DNA of 64,000 nt from Paenibacillus sp. FSL K6-1330 (GTDB lineage Bacteria > Bacillota > Bacilli > Paenibacillales > Paenibacillaceae). The notes beneath the pieces are model-generated. The model had not been told where the DNA came from. It made no database searches and was given only the letters and a program-made list of their open reading frames with translations. This document shows positions 46,097 to 54,755 of this stretch, one piece after another. The stretch covers positions 6,151,501 to 6,215,500 of the forward strand of contig NZ_CP150269.1 of the NCBI RefSeq assembly GCF_037976825.1, in the 5' to 3' direction. The translations under genes were made by a program, and so were the position numbers. The number at the start of each line of letters is the position of its first letter. The stretch's first letter is position 1.

Positions 46097-47527
46097 TTAT
46101 AGTAAGGGTGACAGCATCCTGCATAAAATTTCGGCTGCTTTCTGCCATCTTCCGCGCTGACGAAACCTCTCCGCATCAATCTGCCTGCTCTGTTTGAGAT
46201 CCTCCTTAAAATCCGCAACCAACTGTTCTATCGGCAGTTGATCAAACAGTACGGCTGTCAGCTCAAAATTACAGAAGAAACTCCGCATATCCATATTCGC
46301 CGTACCGACCGAACCGAGAAGTTCGTCCACAATGAGCACCTTGGCATGGATGAATCCTTTTTCATACTCGTAGAAGGTAACTCCAGCTGCCAGCAGCTCT
46401 TCTACGTAGGACAAGCTTGCCATCTTCACAAAACGGGAATCGGCACGATCCGGAATAATGATCCGTACATCCACACCGCTCACCGCTGCCGTCTTCAGCG
46501 CCTCATATATCCCTTCATCGGGAATGAAGTACGGCGTTGTGATCCATATCCGTTCCTTGGCTACGGAAATCGCCCCGAAGCACATCTCCTGAATGGCATT
46601 CCAGCTCAGATCCGGTCCGCTGCTCAAAATTTGTATTTGCTCATCCCCGGTGCATTGATGCTCCGGGAACAGCCCGAAATCCGCAATACGCTCCCCGGAA
46701 GCAAGCTTCCAGTCGTGCAGAAACACATTTTGCAAGAAATAGACTGCATCCCCCTTTACTTCCAGATGCGTATCGCGCCAGTAGCCCATTTTCGGATATT
46801 CGCCCAGATAGTCGTCCCCGACGTTAATCCCGCCAAGAAAACCGATCGTGCCATCCACTACAACGATTTTACGGTGATTCCGGTAATTGATTCTGCGGCT
46901 GAACATCGAAACCATGGCGGGCAGGAAGAAATAGAACTCCACTCCCGATTCCTTAAACCGCTGAATGAACGTTTTCTTGAGTTTGTAACTGCCAAGCCCG
47001 TCACAAACCAGACGTACCTTGACGCCTTCCCGTGCCTTTCGAATCATGACATCCTGAAACTTCGTGCCGATCCGGTCATGACGAAAGATATAGAACTCCA
47101 CATGAATATGATCTTTGGCCTGCTCCATCGCGCTCAGCATGGCAGCGTAAGTCTCTTTCCCATCCGTCAACACTCGGCTCTGATTACACCCTGTAATCGG
47201 ACTCTCCGACAAGTGATTAAGCAGATTGAACAAACGATCATTGTGATGAAATCCGGCATTGTTCATATCTTCCTTGTGCCGAACAACGGCGGCCCGATCC
47301 CATAGGTGCCCCCTGAGTTCCTGAAACAGTCTGGAGCCCCGCTTGCGAATCTTCAACCGCTTCTGATAGTCCCTCGCCACAAAGAAATAGAGTACAAACC
47401 CGATCAATGGGAGGCAAAATAAAATAAACAGCCACGCCACGGCCTTGGACGGATTCCGAAACTCCAGCAACAGCACTGCAACCATCTGCAAAATAAAAGT
47501 AATAAGTGCAACCAGAAGCCATACCAT
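46097..47527 (-). CDS. cls: Cardiolipin synthase (phospholipase D family)
   Basis: 476 residues, ATG eight bases after GAGGAGG. Two N-terminal membrane helices (2-22, 29-50), then two HKD motifs: NHRKIVVVDGTIGFLGG (about 218) and HAKVLIVDELLGSVGTANMD (about 395). It makes cardiolipin by joining two phosphatidylglycerols in the membrane. Single gene. Confidence 0.95.
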   Translation of the reverse strand: MVWLLVALITFILQMVAVLLLEFRNPSKAVAWLFILFCLPLIGFVLYFFVARDYQKRLKIRKRGSRLFQELRGHLWDRAAVVRHKEDMNNAGFHHNDRLFNLLNHLSESPITGCNQSRVLTDGKETYAAMLSAMEQAKDHIHVEFYIFRHDRIGTKFQDVMIRKAREGVKVRLVCDGLGSYKLKKTFIQRFKESGVEFYFFLPAMVSMFSRRINYRNHRKIVVVDGTIGFLGGINVGDDYLGEYPKMGYWRDTHLEVKGDAVYFLQNVFLHDWKLASGERIADFGLFPEHQCTGDEQIQILSSGPDLSWNAIQEMCFGAISVAKERIWITTPYFIPDEGIYEALKTAAVSGVDVRIIIPDRADSRFVKMASLSYVEELLAAGVTFYEYEKGFIHAKVLIVDELLGSVGTANMDMRSFFCNFELTAVLFDQLPIEQLVADFKEDLKQSRQIDAERFRQRGRWQKAAEILCRMLSPLL

Positions 47528-47765
47528 ATCGACAGCCTCCTCAGCATGAATAATAGTCGTATTTTGAACCGAATAACTACACTACATCATTGACCAATTC
47601 CATATGTATTTATTCAATTACCCAATGACGCACCATACTGAATAAGTTCTCTTATCTAATAATTTTTGACATGTTCTTCGAGAGAATAGAATACATACTA
47701 GATAAGGAGCTGGCCAAGTCTAGCGGGTACCATGATTCATAAATGATGTATGGAAGGGAGATGCC

Positions 47766-48737
47766 ATGAAAACCACACACCGTAAACAACGCTTAACCCT
47801 GCTGGTGCTTCGGGATGCCCAGCATTCAGTCAAACAGATCCATCTGTCCAAGCCTCTAATGATAGCGGTGCCCGCGGCCGCTATTTTGTCCATCGCCGGA
47901 CTGATCGTTTCCCTGCAGATCCAGTCGGCCCAAACGATCTCAGGGCTGGAACAGCAGCTGATGCTCAGAAGCCTGGAAGCCTTAAAGATGGAAGTGACGG
48001 TCACCGACAAGGAGGAAGCCATTGAACGCTTAAACAAAGCCATCATTCAGCTGTCGGGTGAAGCAGAGCAAACGAAGGTCCAGATGGAGCGCGTTCAGCA
48101 GCTGGAGCAGGAGCTTCAGCAGTTTATTCAGAAGCACGGCAGCTTGTCAGGACAGACCTCCTCCATCACAGCTGAGGATAAGCAGCATGTCGGAGGGGAA
48201 TTCATTGCCGTTCATGAGAATGAAATGTTAAGTCTCGCAAGGGAGACCCATGATGATTTCGAGGAGATTCAGCAGTTGATTTCACGTATGGAGCGTCATA
48301 TTCCGCGTACGCTGGATCAAGCCCAGGAGACCCAAGAGAAACGTGAAGGCACACCCTCACTGTGGCCAACCACCTCTAAACGGCTGACATCGAATTTCGG
48401 TTATCGGAGCGATCCTTTTACCGGGCGTTCGGCCTATCATGCCGGCATCGATATTGCCGGTAAAACCGGCGATCCGATCTATGCAGCAGGCGCTGGTGAG
48501 GTGACGGCAGCGGAACGCAGCGGAGCCCGAGGGCTTTATATCGTAGTCAAACATCCGAATGGTCTGGAGACCTGGTACATGCATCTGGACAGTCTGGCCG
48601 TGTCGGTAGGCGATCATGTCGAGCAAGGTGAATCCATTGGCAAGCTGGGATCCTCCGGGCGAAGCACAGGTCCTCATCTTCATTTCCAGGTCGTCAAAAA
48701 CAACCAGACGATTAACCCTTTGCCTTATCTGCAGTAA
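47766..48737 (+). CDS. M23-family peptidoglycan endopeptidase, membrane anchored
   Basis: 323 residues. One membrane helix at 30-52, a coiled coil at about 56-125, then a LytM/M23 domain with zinc ligands HxxxD (YHAGIDIA, His225 and Asp229) and GPHLHFQV near residue 306. It cuts peptide cross-links in the cell wall. The next gene, 34 bp on, is a bactofilin, a pairing common in bacteria where it shapes the wall. Confidence 0.93.
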   Translation: MKTTHRKQRLTLLVLRDAQHSVKQIHLSKPLMIAVPAAAILSIAGLIVSLQIQSAQTISGLEQQLMLRSLEALKMEVTVTDKEEAIERLNKAIIQLSGEAEQTKVQMERVQQLEQELQQFIQKHGSLSGQTSSITAEDKQHVGGEFIAVHENEMLSLARETHDDFEEIQQLISRMERHIPRTLDQAQETQEKREGTPSLWPTTSKRLTSNFGYRSDPFTGRSAYHAGIDIAGKTGDPIYAAGAGEVTAAERSGARGLYIVVKHPNGLETWYMHLDSLAVSVGDHVEQGESIGKLGSSGRSTGPHLHFQVVKNNQTINPLPYLQ

Positions 48738-48771
48738 GCACCATCCATTCATTTATGAGGAGGAATGTAAT

Positions 48772-49191
48772 ATGAAAAAGAAAAACAAGAACAAGCGGGC
48801 TGCCCAGCGAACAGATACGCTGATTGGACCAGGTAGTGAAGTTGAGGGCGTGCTGCAATGCGAGGATAATCTGCGGATTGACGGGCGCTTTAACGGCTCC
48901 ATCGAAAGCCAAGGCTGTGTAACTATCGGCGAAGAAGCGATTGCCCGCTCCAATATCTCCGCTCGGGAAGTTATCGTGGCCGGCAAGGTGTATGGCGATG
49001 TGACGGCGGAAAACAAACTGACCATCACACCTACGGGACAGATGTACGGGGATGTTTACGCCGCTTCCCTGATCGTTATGGAAGGCGGACTCCTCAATGG
49101 AGCAAGCCGAATGGAGCATCAAACCTCGACTCAAGAAGCTGCGGAGTCAACGGACACCACACTGCCGCTTCAGCGCTCGGAAGCAGGTTAA
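48772..49191 (+). CDS. Bactofilin
   Basis: 139 residues from the ATG at 48772 (GAGGAGGA upstream). A Lys-rich start, then the right-handed beta-helix of bactofilins (about 15-110: DTLIGPGSEVEGVLQCEDNL, GRFNGSIES, VYGDVTAENKLTI, MYGDVYAASLIV), and a flexible tail. It polymerises into cytoskeletal filaments, usually with an adjacent M23 peptidase as here. Confidence 0.94.
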   Translation: MKKKNKNKRAAQRTDTLIGPGSEVEGVLQCEDNLRIDGRFNGSIESQGCVTIGEEAIARSNISAREVIVAGKVYGDVTAENKLTITPTGQMYGDVYAASLIVMEGGLLNGASRMEHQTSTQEAAESTDTTLPLQRSEAG

Positions 49192-49257
49192 CCTGGCGTA
49201 TGGACGACCACCCGAACCCTTCATATCGATCGGCCCGGTCTTTCAGCCGACATAATC

Positions 49258-49308
49258 AAAGAGCCCCTTCCCATCCATGTGATTCACAGGGGTAGAAGGA
49301 GCTCTTTT
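49258..49308. terminator. Terminator between convergent genes
   Basis: AAAGAGC-CCCTTC / GAAGG-AGCTCTTTT, with CTTAAC beyond; between the bactofilin and the ABC permease gene ends. Confidence 0.75.
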
Positions 49309-49321
49309 CCTTAACCATAAA

Positions 49322-50098
49322 TTAAGCTGCAACGTCTCTCTTCGTAAAGGCCAACCAAGAGATAAGCATGAACAACAAGCAATAAACAACCAGAATCGTG
49401 ATGGAGAAACTCAGCCCCACTCCTCCCGGTCCGACAGGCGATTGGATATAGCCGCTTAGGTCGATGTGGAGAAAGAGTAAATACTTCGCCCATTCAAACC
49501 GCTCCGGATTAAAGATAAAACCGAAAATATCCTTGGTGAACAAGAGCATCAGCGATAATCCAATCGCCAGACCGCCAGAACGAAACACCGTAGAGAGCAT
49601 AAACGCAATTAACGAGATGACCAGCGCCTGGATCGTATCGGTCAACAGGAGAAGCAGCGAGTTGTTCATCGATGATCCCGCGAATCCGTCCGATAATCCG
49701 GTGTTGCCGGAAAACAACAGCAGCGACATAGCGATCCCTGCCACGGCCGTAATTCCCGCACAGAGCAGACCGAATAGAATCAGGGATGTGAATTTGGACA
49801 ACAGAATCTTCCCTCGGCTCCACGGCCGGATCAGCAGCAATTTGATGGTGCCTCCGGCAAATTCCCCGGCCACGATATCCGCAGCGATAATTACCGTAAA
49901 TATTGTACTTAGGTAGATGGTGAAACTCTCCGTCCATGTAAATACGGTCCAGACATCCATCGGGGCATTCGTATAGTACAGCATGATAGGCATGGCCGCA
50001 TTAAACAAGAGGAGAATCGCCAGCATGACCCATGTCCTTACGCGATAGTAAATTTTCATATTCTCATTGGCAACAAGACGGGTAAAGTTATTCAACAA
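49322..50098 (-). CDS. ABC-2 type transporter permease
   Basis: 258 residues, TTG start five bases after GGGAGGGGG. Six membrane segments; ABC2_membrane-type sequence with DIVAGEFAGGTIKLLLIRPW (about 75-95). It overlaps the end of the ATPase gene by 11 bases. The pair resembles bacitracin/lantibiotic self-protection exporters (BcrAB type), but no biosynthesis genes are present. Confidence 0.88.
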   Translation of the reverse strand: MLNNFTRLVANENMKIYYRVRTWVMLAILLLFNAAMPIMLYYTNAPMDVWTVFTWTESFTIYLSTIFTVIIAADIVAGEFAGGTIKLLLIRPWSRGKILLSKFTSLILFGLLCAGITAVAGIAMSLLLFSGNTGLSDGFAGSSMNNSLLLLLTDTIQALVISLIAFMLSTVFRSGGLAIGLSLMLLFTKDIFGFIFNPERFEWAKYLLFLHIDLSGYIQSPVGPGGVGLSFSITILVVYCLLFMLISWLAFTKRDVAA

Positions 50099-51005
50099 CG
50101 GATCCCCCTCCCGTCATTTCCAAAAATTGATCCTCTAGCGAACGGGTCACCGGCTGAATGGCATATACGCGTATACCTGCCCCAACCAATGCCGCGTTGA
50201 TATCCGCAATCATATTCTCGTCGCCGCGAACAATGATTCGGTGATCGCGGGCTGACGCTTGATATTCCTGGAGCAGCGCTGCCGCTGCATCCGCATCATT
50301 GACGGTAAATGCGGTCTCTTCAAACACCCGTTCTCCCTCAGCCGTACGCAGCTGACGGATATCAATCAGCTTGCCGTGACGTATAATGCCAACGGTATCA
50401 CACATCAGTTCCATTTCAGACAGCAAATGACTGGAGACGAATACGGTCGTCCCTTCCTCCTGCGTCAATCTGCGCAAATAATCACGCAGCTCCCGAATGC
50501 CCTGCGGATCCAAGCCATTCGTAGGCTCGTCCAGGATCAGAAGCTTCGGCCGGTGCAGCAGTGCCTGTGCCACGCCAAGCCGTTGGCGCATCCCCAGCGA
50601 ATAGGTCTGCACTTTCTCATGAATCCGATTCCCGAGACCGACAAGTTCCACGACCTCATCGATACGTTCTTTGGTAATGCCTTGCATCATACGCGCAAAA
50701 TGCTTCAGATTGTTATAACCAGACAAAAATTTATACATCTCAGGGTTCTCGACAATCGCCCCAATCTGAGCGGCTGCCTGTTCATAATTCTTCCGTATGC
50801 TGTAACCCCCGATGGTAATATCCCCTTGGGTAATGGACATCAGCCCGACCATCATGCGAATGGTCGTTGTCTTGCCTGCTCCGTTCGGCCCAAGAAATCC
50901 GAAGATTTGTCCAGGGGGGATATCTAAAGTCACATGATCTACCAAAACCTTGGACGAGATTTTCTTCGTAACCCCGAGCAGTCTTACCAGCGGTTCCTGC
51001 TTCAT
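50088..51005 (-). CDS. ABC transporter ATP-binding protein (BcrA type)
   Basis: 305 residues from the ATG at 51005, ten bases after AAAGGAG. Walker A GPNGAGKTT, signature YSLGMRQRLG, Walker B LLILDEPTNGLD, then a C-terminal extension (about 220-305) typical of BcrA-like ATPases. It powers the permease encoded next. Confidence 0.93.
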   Translation of the reverse strand: MKQEPLVRLLGVTKKISSKVLVDHVTLDIPPGQIFGFLGPNGAGKTTTIRMMVGLMSITQGDITIGGYSIRKNYEQAAAQIGAIVENPEMYKFLSGYNNLKHFARMMQGITKERIDEVVELVGLGNRIHEKVQTYSLGMRQRLGVAQALLHRPKLLILDEPTNGLDPQGIRELRDYLRRLTQEEGTTVFVSSHLLSEMELMCDTVGIIRHGKLIDIRQLRTAEGERVFEETAFTVNDADAAAALLQEYQASARDHRIIVRGDENMIADINAALVGAGIRVYAIQPVTRSLEDQFLEMTGGGSVVE

Positions 51006-51121
51006 GTAATCTATTCTCCTTTGCCCTTGTATCATGTCAATCTTCACAATTATACAATACTAGGGCAAAGGACAAAATTGTTGAAATGCATGACCCCTAC
51101 ACTGCATAGGAATGGAGCCGT

Positions 51122-51274
51122 CTACTTGTAATGCACCAACAAAGCCGATTGACACTCCTTGCAGACTCCCGCCGGAACATTATGCTTATAGAAGCCGGTT
51201 TTATACAAGTTGTGGCATTGGGTGATGGGAAGCATCCGACAGCAACTGACGCAATACATCATCACTTCTTTCAT
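51122..51274 (-). CDS. Small cysteine-rich zinc-ribbon-like protein (50 aa)
   Basis: A 50-codon frame, ATG eight bases after AGAGGAG. Cysteines at 8, 11, 12, 20, 38 and 41 form CxxCC ... CxxC, as in a small zinc ribbon (MYCVSCCRMLP ... VCKECQSAL). No signal peptide. I do not recognise the family; the strong ribosome binding site argues for a real gene. Confidence 0.6.
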   Translation of the reverse strand: MKEVMMYCVSCCRMLPITQCHNLYKTGFYKHNVPAGVCKECQSALLVHYK

Positions 51275-51323
51275 CCCGTCATCTCCTCTTTCGGGATTGA
51301 TGCATCTATTCTATGCACAGAAT

Positions 51324-51338
51324 GATACATAATGTATC
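51324..51338. promoter_or_regulatory. 15-bp palindrome GATACA-TAA-TGTATC
   Basis: Perfect palindromic arms, shared with 51508-51522, 53669-53683 and 53703-53717 near the two XRE genes. Probable XRE operator. Confidence 0.6.
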
Positions 51339-51486
51339 CACAATAAAAATTCTATATAAATTGTTACTCTTTGTCAAACGTAAATAAATCAAATCATGTT
51401 AAGACTATAGGACCTGAAATGTCCATTATATTAGAAGGTTAAAGATACATTTTTTTCTAAATTTTAAATAATTGCTACAATATGTA

Positions 51487-51522
51487 TTGACGATAGACCG
51501 AAATTAAGATACATTTTGTATC
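51487..51522 (+). promoter_or_regulatory. Promoter and operator of the first XRE gene
   Basis: TTGACG (51487), 17-nt spacer, TACATT (51510), with the palindrome GATACA-TTT-TGTATC (51508-51522) lying directly over the -10. Autorepression is expected. Confidence 0.6.
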
Positions 51523-51590
51523 ATATTAGATGTTTTTATATGATGTATGTTTTCTCTAAATTAATGGAATTTGTAGAGAGGTGAGTATGA

Positions 51591-51785
51591 ATGTCATATG
51601 GATCTCGCATTGCAAAATTGCGGGAGCAAAATGGTTGGACCCAAGAAGAGCTATCCGAGCGCATTGGAATCAGTCGGGCTTCTTTATCACATTATGAAAA
51701 GGATCGCCGAGAACCAAATCTGGAAACGCTAACAAGGTTAGCGGACGTATTTCAAACCACGATTGATCAAATCATTGGAAGATAG
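51591..51785 (+). CDS. XRE-family regulator (64 aa)
   Basis: 64 residues, ATG with GAGAGGTGAG upstream. Helix-turn-helix domain only, with MSYGSRIAKLREQNGWTQEE, RASLSHYEKDRREPNLETL and TTIDQIIGR. About two-thirds identical in the HTH to the second regulator at 53829. Small phage-like or chromosomal repressors of this form often bind GATACA-type palindromes. Confidence 0.93.
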   Translation: MSYGSRIAKLREQNGWTQEELSERIGISRASLSHYEKDRREPNLETLTRLADVFQTTIDQIIGR

Positions 51786-51848
51786 TCTGTTCAATCCCCC
51801 TACTCAAAAAACAATCAAAATAACCTAAAACTTCGTTATTCTCCTTCA

Positions 51849-51887
51849 CACACAAAACCCCCTCTACTCAAAAAGGGGGTTTTGTGT
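51849..51887. terminator. Bidirectional terminator
   Basis: ACACAAAACCCCC / GGGGGTTTTGTGT, 13-bp arms, between convergent genes ending at 51785 and 51894. Confidence 0.9.
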
Positions 51888-51893
51888 TACGAG

Positions 51894-52820
51894 TCATTCC
51901 ATATACGCTCTTAAAGTAGACGTTATCTTTTCTCTTTCTTGATCACCGACGATATAATACCAAATTCCATTCATTTTTTGACCGTGGCCAGCAATTTCAA
52001 CCTGCTCAACCCTTTTCAGTTTTTGACGGTACTCTGTTACAAACATCTTCATCTCTTCAAACGAAATATCCGTTTTGACACTGCTCCCAATGTTATCCAG
52101 AAGTGATTCCAGTTTAAACACAGTCGAAATCCTTATTAACTTATTTAAGATCCCTTTCAGAACTTCCCGTTGCCTTGTATTTCTACCTAAGTCTCCATTA
52201 GGATCTTCAAAGCGCATACGCGAGAATGCCAGTGCTTCATCACCGTTTAAGTTCAACTTCCCCTCATCAAAGTCATAGCCAGCATATGCGAACCCCATAT
52301 TGTTATTTACGGTGACTCCACCCAATGAATCTACAATGCTGGAGAAGCCCTCCATGTCTACTTTAATGTAGTAATCGATAGGGTATTGCAAAAAATTCTC
52401 GACGCTGCTGACCGACATCTCAACGCCTCCAAAGGCATAGGCATGATTGATTTTATCCACCGTTCCATGTCCTACAATATCAGTCCTCGTATCACGTGGG
52501 ATATTAAAAATCAGTACTGACCCCTTTGCAGGGTTTACTGCCATTAATATCATGACGTCGGATCGCCCACGATCATAGGGCCTTTGGTCTACGCCCAAAA
52601 CCAGAACAGTAAATGGATCAGCGTCCCTCATATTTTTATCGCCGACCTGAATTGTCGTCCGATCCTGTACGAAGGTTGGGACTACAGGCGAAGGCTCCCG
52701 TTCTTCGTAAATCCGATTAGCTGTCGATTTAATGGATTGATACGTATACAGAAGATACGCAGAAGGCAGCAGTATAAGAATAGCTAGAAGCCACAGGACC
52801 CATTTCCTTCTCATTTTCAT
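51894..52820 (-). CDS. LytR-CpsA-Psr (LCP) family protein
   Basis: 308 residues, ATG ten bases after GGAGG. Membrane anchor at 9-27, LCP domain with DPFTVLVLGVDQRPYDRGRSD, MILMAVNPAKGSVLIFNIPRDTRTD (the arginine-rich lipid-phosphate site) and FSRMRFEDPNGDLGRNTRQ. LCP proteins attach teichoic acids or other glycopolymers to peptidoglycan. Hairpin at 52840-52873 precedes the ribosome binding site. Confidence 0.93.
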   Translation of the reverse strand: MKMRRKWVLWLLAILILLPSAYLLYTYQSIKSTANRIYEEREPSPVVPTFVQDRTTIQVGDKNMRDADPFTVLVLGVDQRPYDRGRSDVMILMAVNPAKGSVLIFNIPRDTRTDIVGHGTVDKINHAYAFGGVEMSVSSVENFLQYPIDYYIKVDMEGFSSIVDSLGGVTVNNNMGFAYAGYDFDEGKLNLNGDEALAFSRMRFEDPNGDLGRNTRQREVLKGILNKLIRISTVFKLESLLDNIGSSVKTDISFEEMKMFVTEYRQKLKRVEQVEIAGHGQKMNGIWYYIVGDQEREKITSTLRAYME

Positions 52821-53207
52821 CCAGTGATGCCCTCCATTGCATTGACCTTATCCTGTTCCGTTAAAGGTCAATGTTGAATCATTAAATACGTTGAATTCAT
52901 AGTGAACAAGGGTCAGGGGATAAAGAACTCGCAGAAATATGTATCGAGGAGGTTTCATGATTACAATGAACTAAATATACAACTCCAATTCAAGATTGAA
53001 TATAAATCTGCATATGAAATCATATAAACAAGTTTATTTATAGTAGGAGAAAAACAACGATAATCTAAACCCATCCCACATCATGCACAAGGATTTAAGG
53101 TAAAAGAACTAATGACCAAGCAACATAAATATAGTAGAATATCAATAAACCATGATAATGATTCATCGTGAATACCTGTTCGCTGCAGGCTATCCATGAA
53201 TTACGTT
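52821..53207. other. Intergenic stretch with leader inverted repeat, no gene seen
   Basis: 387 bases. It contains CATTGACCTT / AAGGTCAATG (52840-52873, 14-nt loop) four to five bases upstream of the LCP ribosome binding site; the remainder is A/T-rich with no clear feature. Confidence 0.55.
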
Positions 53208-53570
53208 TCAGTTATAGAGACTCATTTTATTCGATTCGCTGTGACCGAACATCATTCGGTTCAACATACCCACGATACGGGTCTTTTTATCGCCATCTGT
53301 ATAGAATTCCGTATGATACAATTGGCGTCCATAAAAGAGTCCCCTTGATTCAATGTGGCCTGAAAGCAGAATATGATCCACATTATCATCGATTTCGTAA
53401 CCCAATATAACATTAGAATGAATCGGTATTTCCCAAGGGCATAGGAATACAAGACCACTTGGCAGCAACTCAAGCGGTGTAACGGAATGACTTTTCCCAT
53501 GAATGGTTAATTCCCCGATCTGCATGACTCTAATCTTTACTGTAATTTGGTGTTGCCGTTCTCGTAACAT
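53208..53570 (-). CDS. PilZ-like domain protein
   Basis: 120 residues. Short strands around ITVKIRVMQIGELTIHGK, TPLELLPSGLVFLCPW and HIESRGLFYGRQLYHTEFYT recall the small PilZ-type proteins of Paenibacillus, though the arginine of the c-di-GMP RxxxR motif is not clearly present. The ribosome binding site is poor (AAGGAG is 16 nt from the ATG). It is divergent from the second XRE gene across two palindromic operators, so it may be controlled by it. Confidence 0.6.
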   Translation of the reverse strand: MLRERQHQITVKIRVMQIGELTIHGKSHSVTPLELLPSGLVFLCPWEIPIHSNVILGYEIDDNVDHILLSGHIESRGLFYGRQLYHTEFYTDGDKKTRIVGMLNRMMFGHSESNKMSLYN

Positions 53571-53668
53571 TGGAGGTAACTCATCCGCTCCTTATTATAA
53601 TTTTTTGGTATGGGACATTTCTGCACTGGATAAAATGATACTAACTGTACCCAAACCTTTACATTGCA

Positions 53669-53717
53669 GATACAATATGTATCTTATTAATGTTTATAAT
53701 ACGATACATATTGTATC
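53669..53717. promoter_or_regulatory. Two 15-bp palindromic operators between PilZ-like and XRE genes
   Basis: GATACA-ATA-TGTATC (53669-53683) and GATACA-TAT-TGTATC (53703-53717), 34 bp apart centre to centre. Same arms as near the other XRE gene. Confidence 0.7.
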
Positions 53718-53828
53718 TAGTCAATAAAAAGTAGTCTTTTTATGTATATAATAAACCGGCAATTTCAACTTATAGATCTATTCAATTAACTTCTATAGAT
53801 ACAAGCCATTCGAAAGGGGGATCAATGC

Positions 53829-54197
53829 GTGAACTACGGAGAACGAATATCTGAATTACGTGAACAACATGGGTGGACTCAGGAAGAGCTCGCTACCTCT
53901 GTCGGTATTACACGTGCTGCACTATCCCATTATGAAAAAAATCGGCGCAAGCCCGATTTCGAAACATTGACCCGCCTGGCAGATCTGTTTGACGTATCCA
54001 TAGATTATCTGATCGGGAGAACGACACAGGAAAAGACGGTGCTTGATGCGGAGGTTCGATCGTTTGTGGACGGACTTGAACTATCCGATGAGGATTTATT
54101 GGAACGCTTTAACCTTACAGTGGACGGCCGCAAGCTCACTGAAGATGAAGCCAAGCGATTTATTGCATTTGTTCGCATGGAACGAGCCATGAAATAA
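53829..54197 (+). CDS. XRE-family regulator (122 aa)
   Basis: 122 residues, GTG start eight bases after AAAGGGGG. N-terminal HTH nearly identical in form to the 51591 protein (RISELREQHGWTQEELATSV, RAALSHYEKNRRKPDFETL), then a C-terminal part (about 68-122) with EVRSFVDGLELSDEDLLERF, probably for dimerisation or ligand response. Confidence 0.93.
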   Translation: MNYGERISELREQHGWTQEELATSVGITRAALSHYEKNRRKPDFETLTRLADLFDVSIDYLIGRTTQEKTVLDAEVRSFVDGLELSDEDLLERFNLTVDGRKLTEDEAKRFIAFVRMERAMK

Positions 54198-54218
54198 CGG
54201 CTTTACGCCCAAGAACTA

Positions 54219-54268
54219 CAAATCCCCGACGTGTAGGATACTACTATCACAACATGTCGGGGATTTTC
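54219..54268. terminator. Bidirectional terminator
   Basis: AAATCCCCGAC / GTCGGGGATTT with a 25-nt loop, between convergent genes. Confidence 0.85.
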
Positions 54269-54288
54269 TCGTCACCATGAGACCCTAT

Positions 54289-54435
54289 CTAATCTTTTCG
54301 TAATTCCTCCATTTGCAGCCATTTATCAGGATGGATTCCCAATTGAGTCATGAGCTTATTGATGTCGATGTTCGTTTTCTGTTGGTCAAGCCGCTGCTCG
54401 GTGCTTCCGGAGCCTCTCTCCTTGTCCACACTCAT
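54289..54435 (-). CDS. Small hypothetical protein (48 aa)
   Basis: A 48-codon frame, ATG about ten bases after GAGGT. Highly charged, no cysteines or membrane segment (MSVDKERGSGSTEQRLDQQK ... DKWLQMEELRKD). It shares the terminator at 54219-54268 with the convergent XRE gene. Not recognised; moderate support only. Confidence 0.5.
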   Translation of the reverse strand: MSVDKERGSGSTEQRLDQQKTNIDINKLMTQLGIHPDKWLQMEELRKD

Positions 54436-54755
54436 TTCCACAACTACCTCGCTTATCTATAATTTCCTCTCCATCCCAGCTGCTCATACTTGTTGAAATT
54501 ACATGTATACAGCAACAACCTATTAAACAACTTACTTACCAATATTATAACCAACGAATCCACATGATGCTGTCGTCTTATGGAGCCTTTGTCCTATGCT
54601 TCCGGTTCTAATTTTGTCGAATTTTCTTTTGAAATATTTTGTTGAAAATACAAATTTCTTAATAAGACTCATCGTAACTTATTTATATATGAAAAAAAAC
54701 CACATTGCATTCATTAAAGAACACAATATGGTTTCTAATATCATAACATCAGATG
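54436..54755. other. Intergenic stretch before gltB end, terminator only
   Basis: About 320 A/T-rich bases. The only feature seen is the gltB terminator at 54691-54735; a 96-codon plus-strand frame that runs into gltB antisense is not supported. Confidence 0.5.
54691..54735 (-). terminator. Terminator after gltB
   Basis: AAACCACATTG / CAATATGGTTT arms around a 16-nt loop; minus-strand exit into eight T residues. Confidence 0.75.

Noticed and set aside
51131..51325. 64-codon plus-strand frame
   Set aside because: Overlaps the better supported minus-strand cysteine-rich gene and lacks a ribosome binding site.
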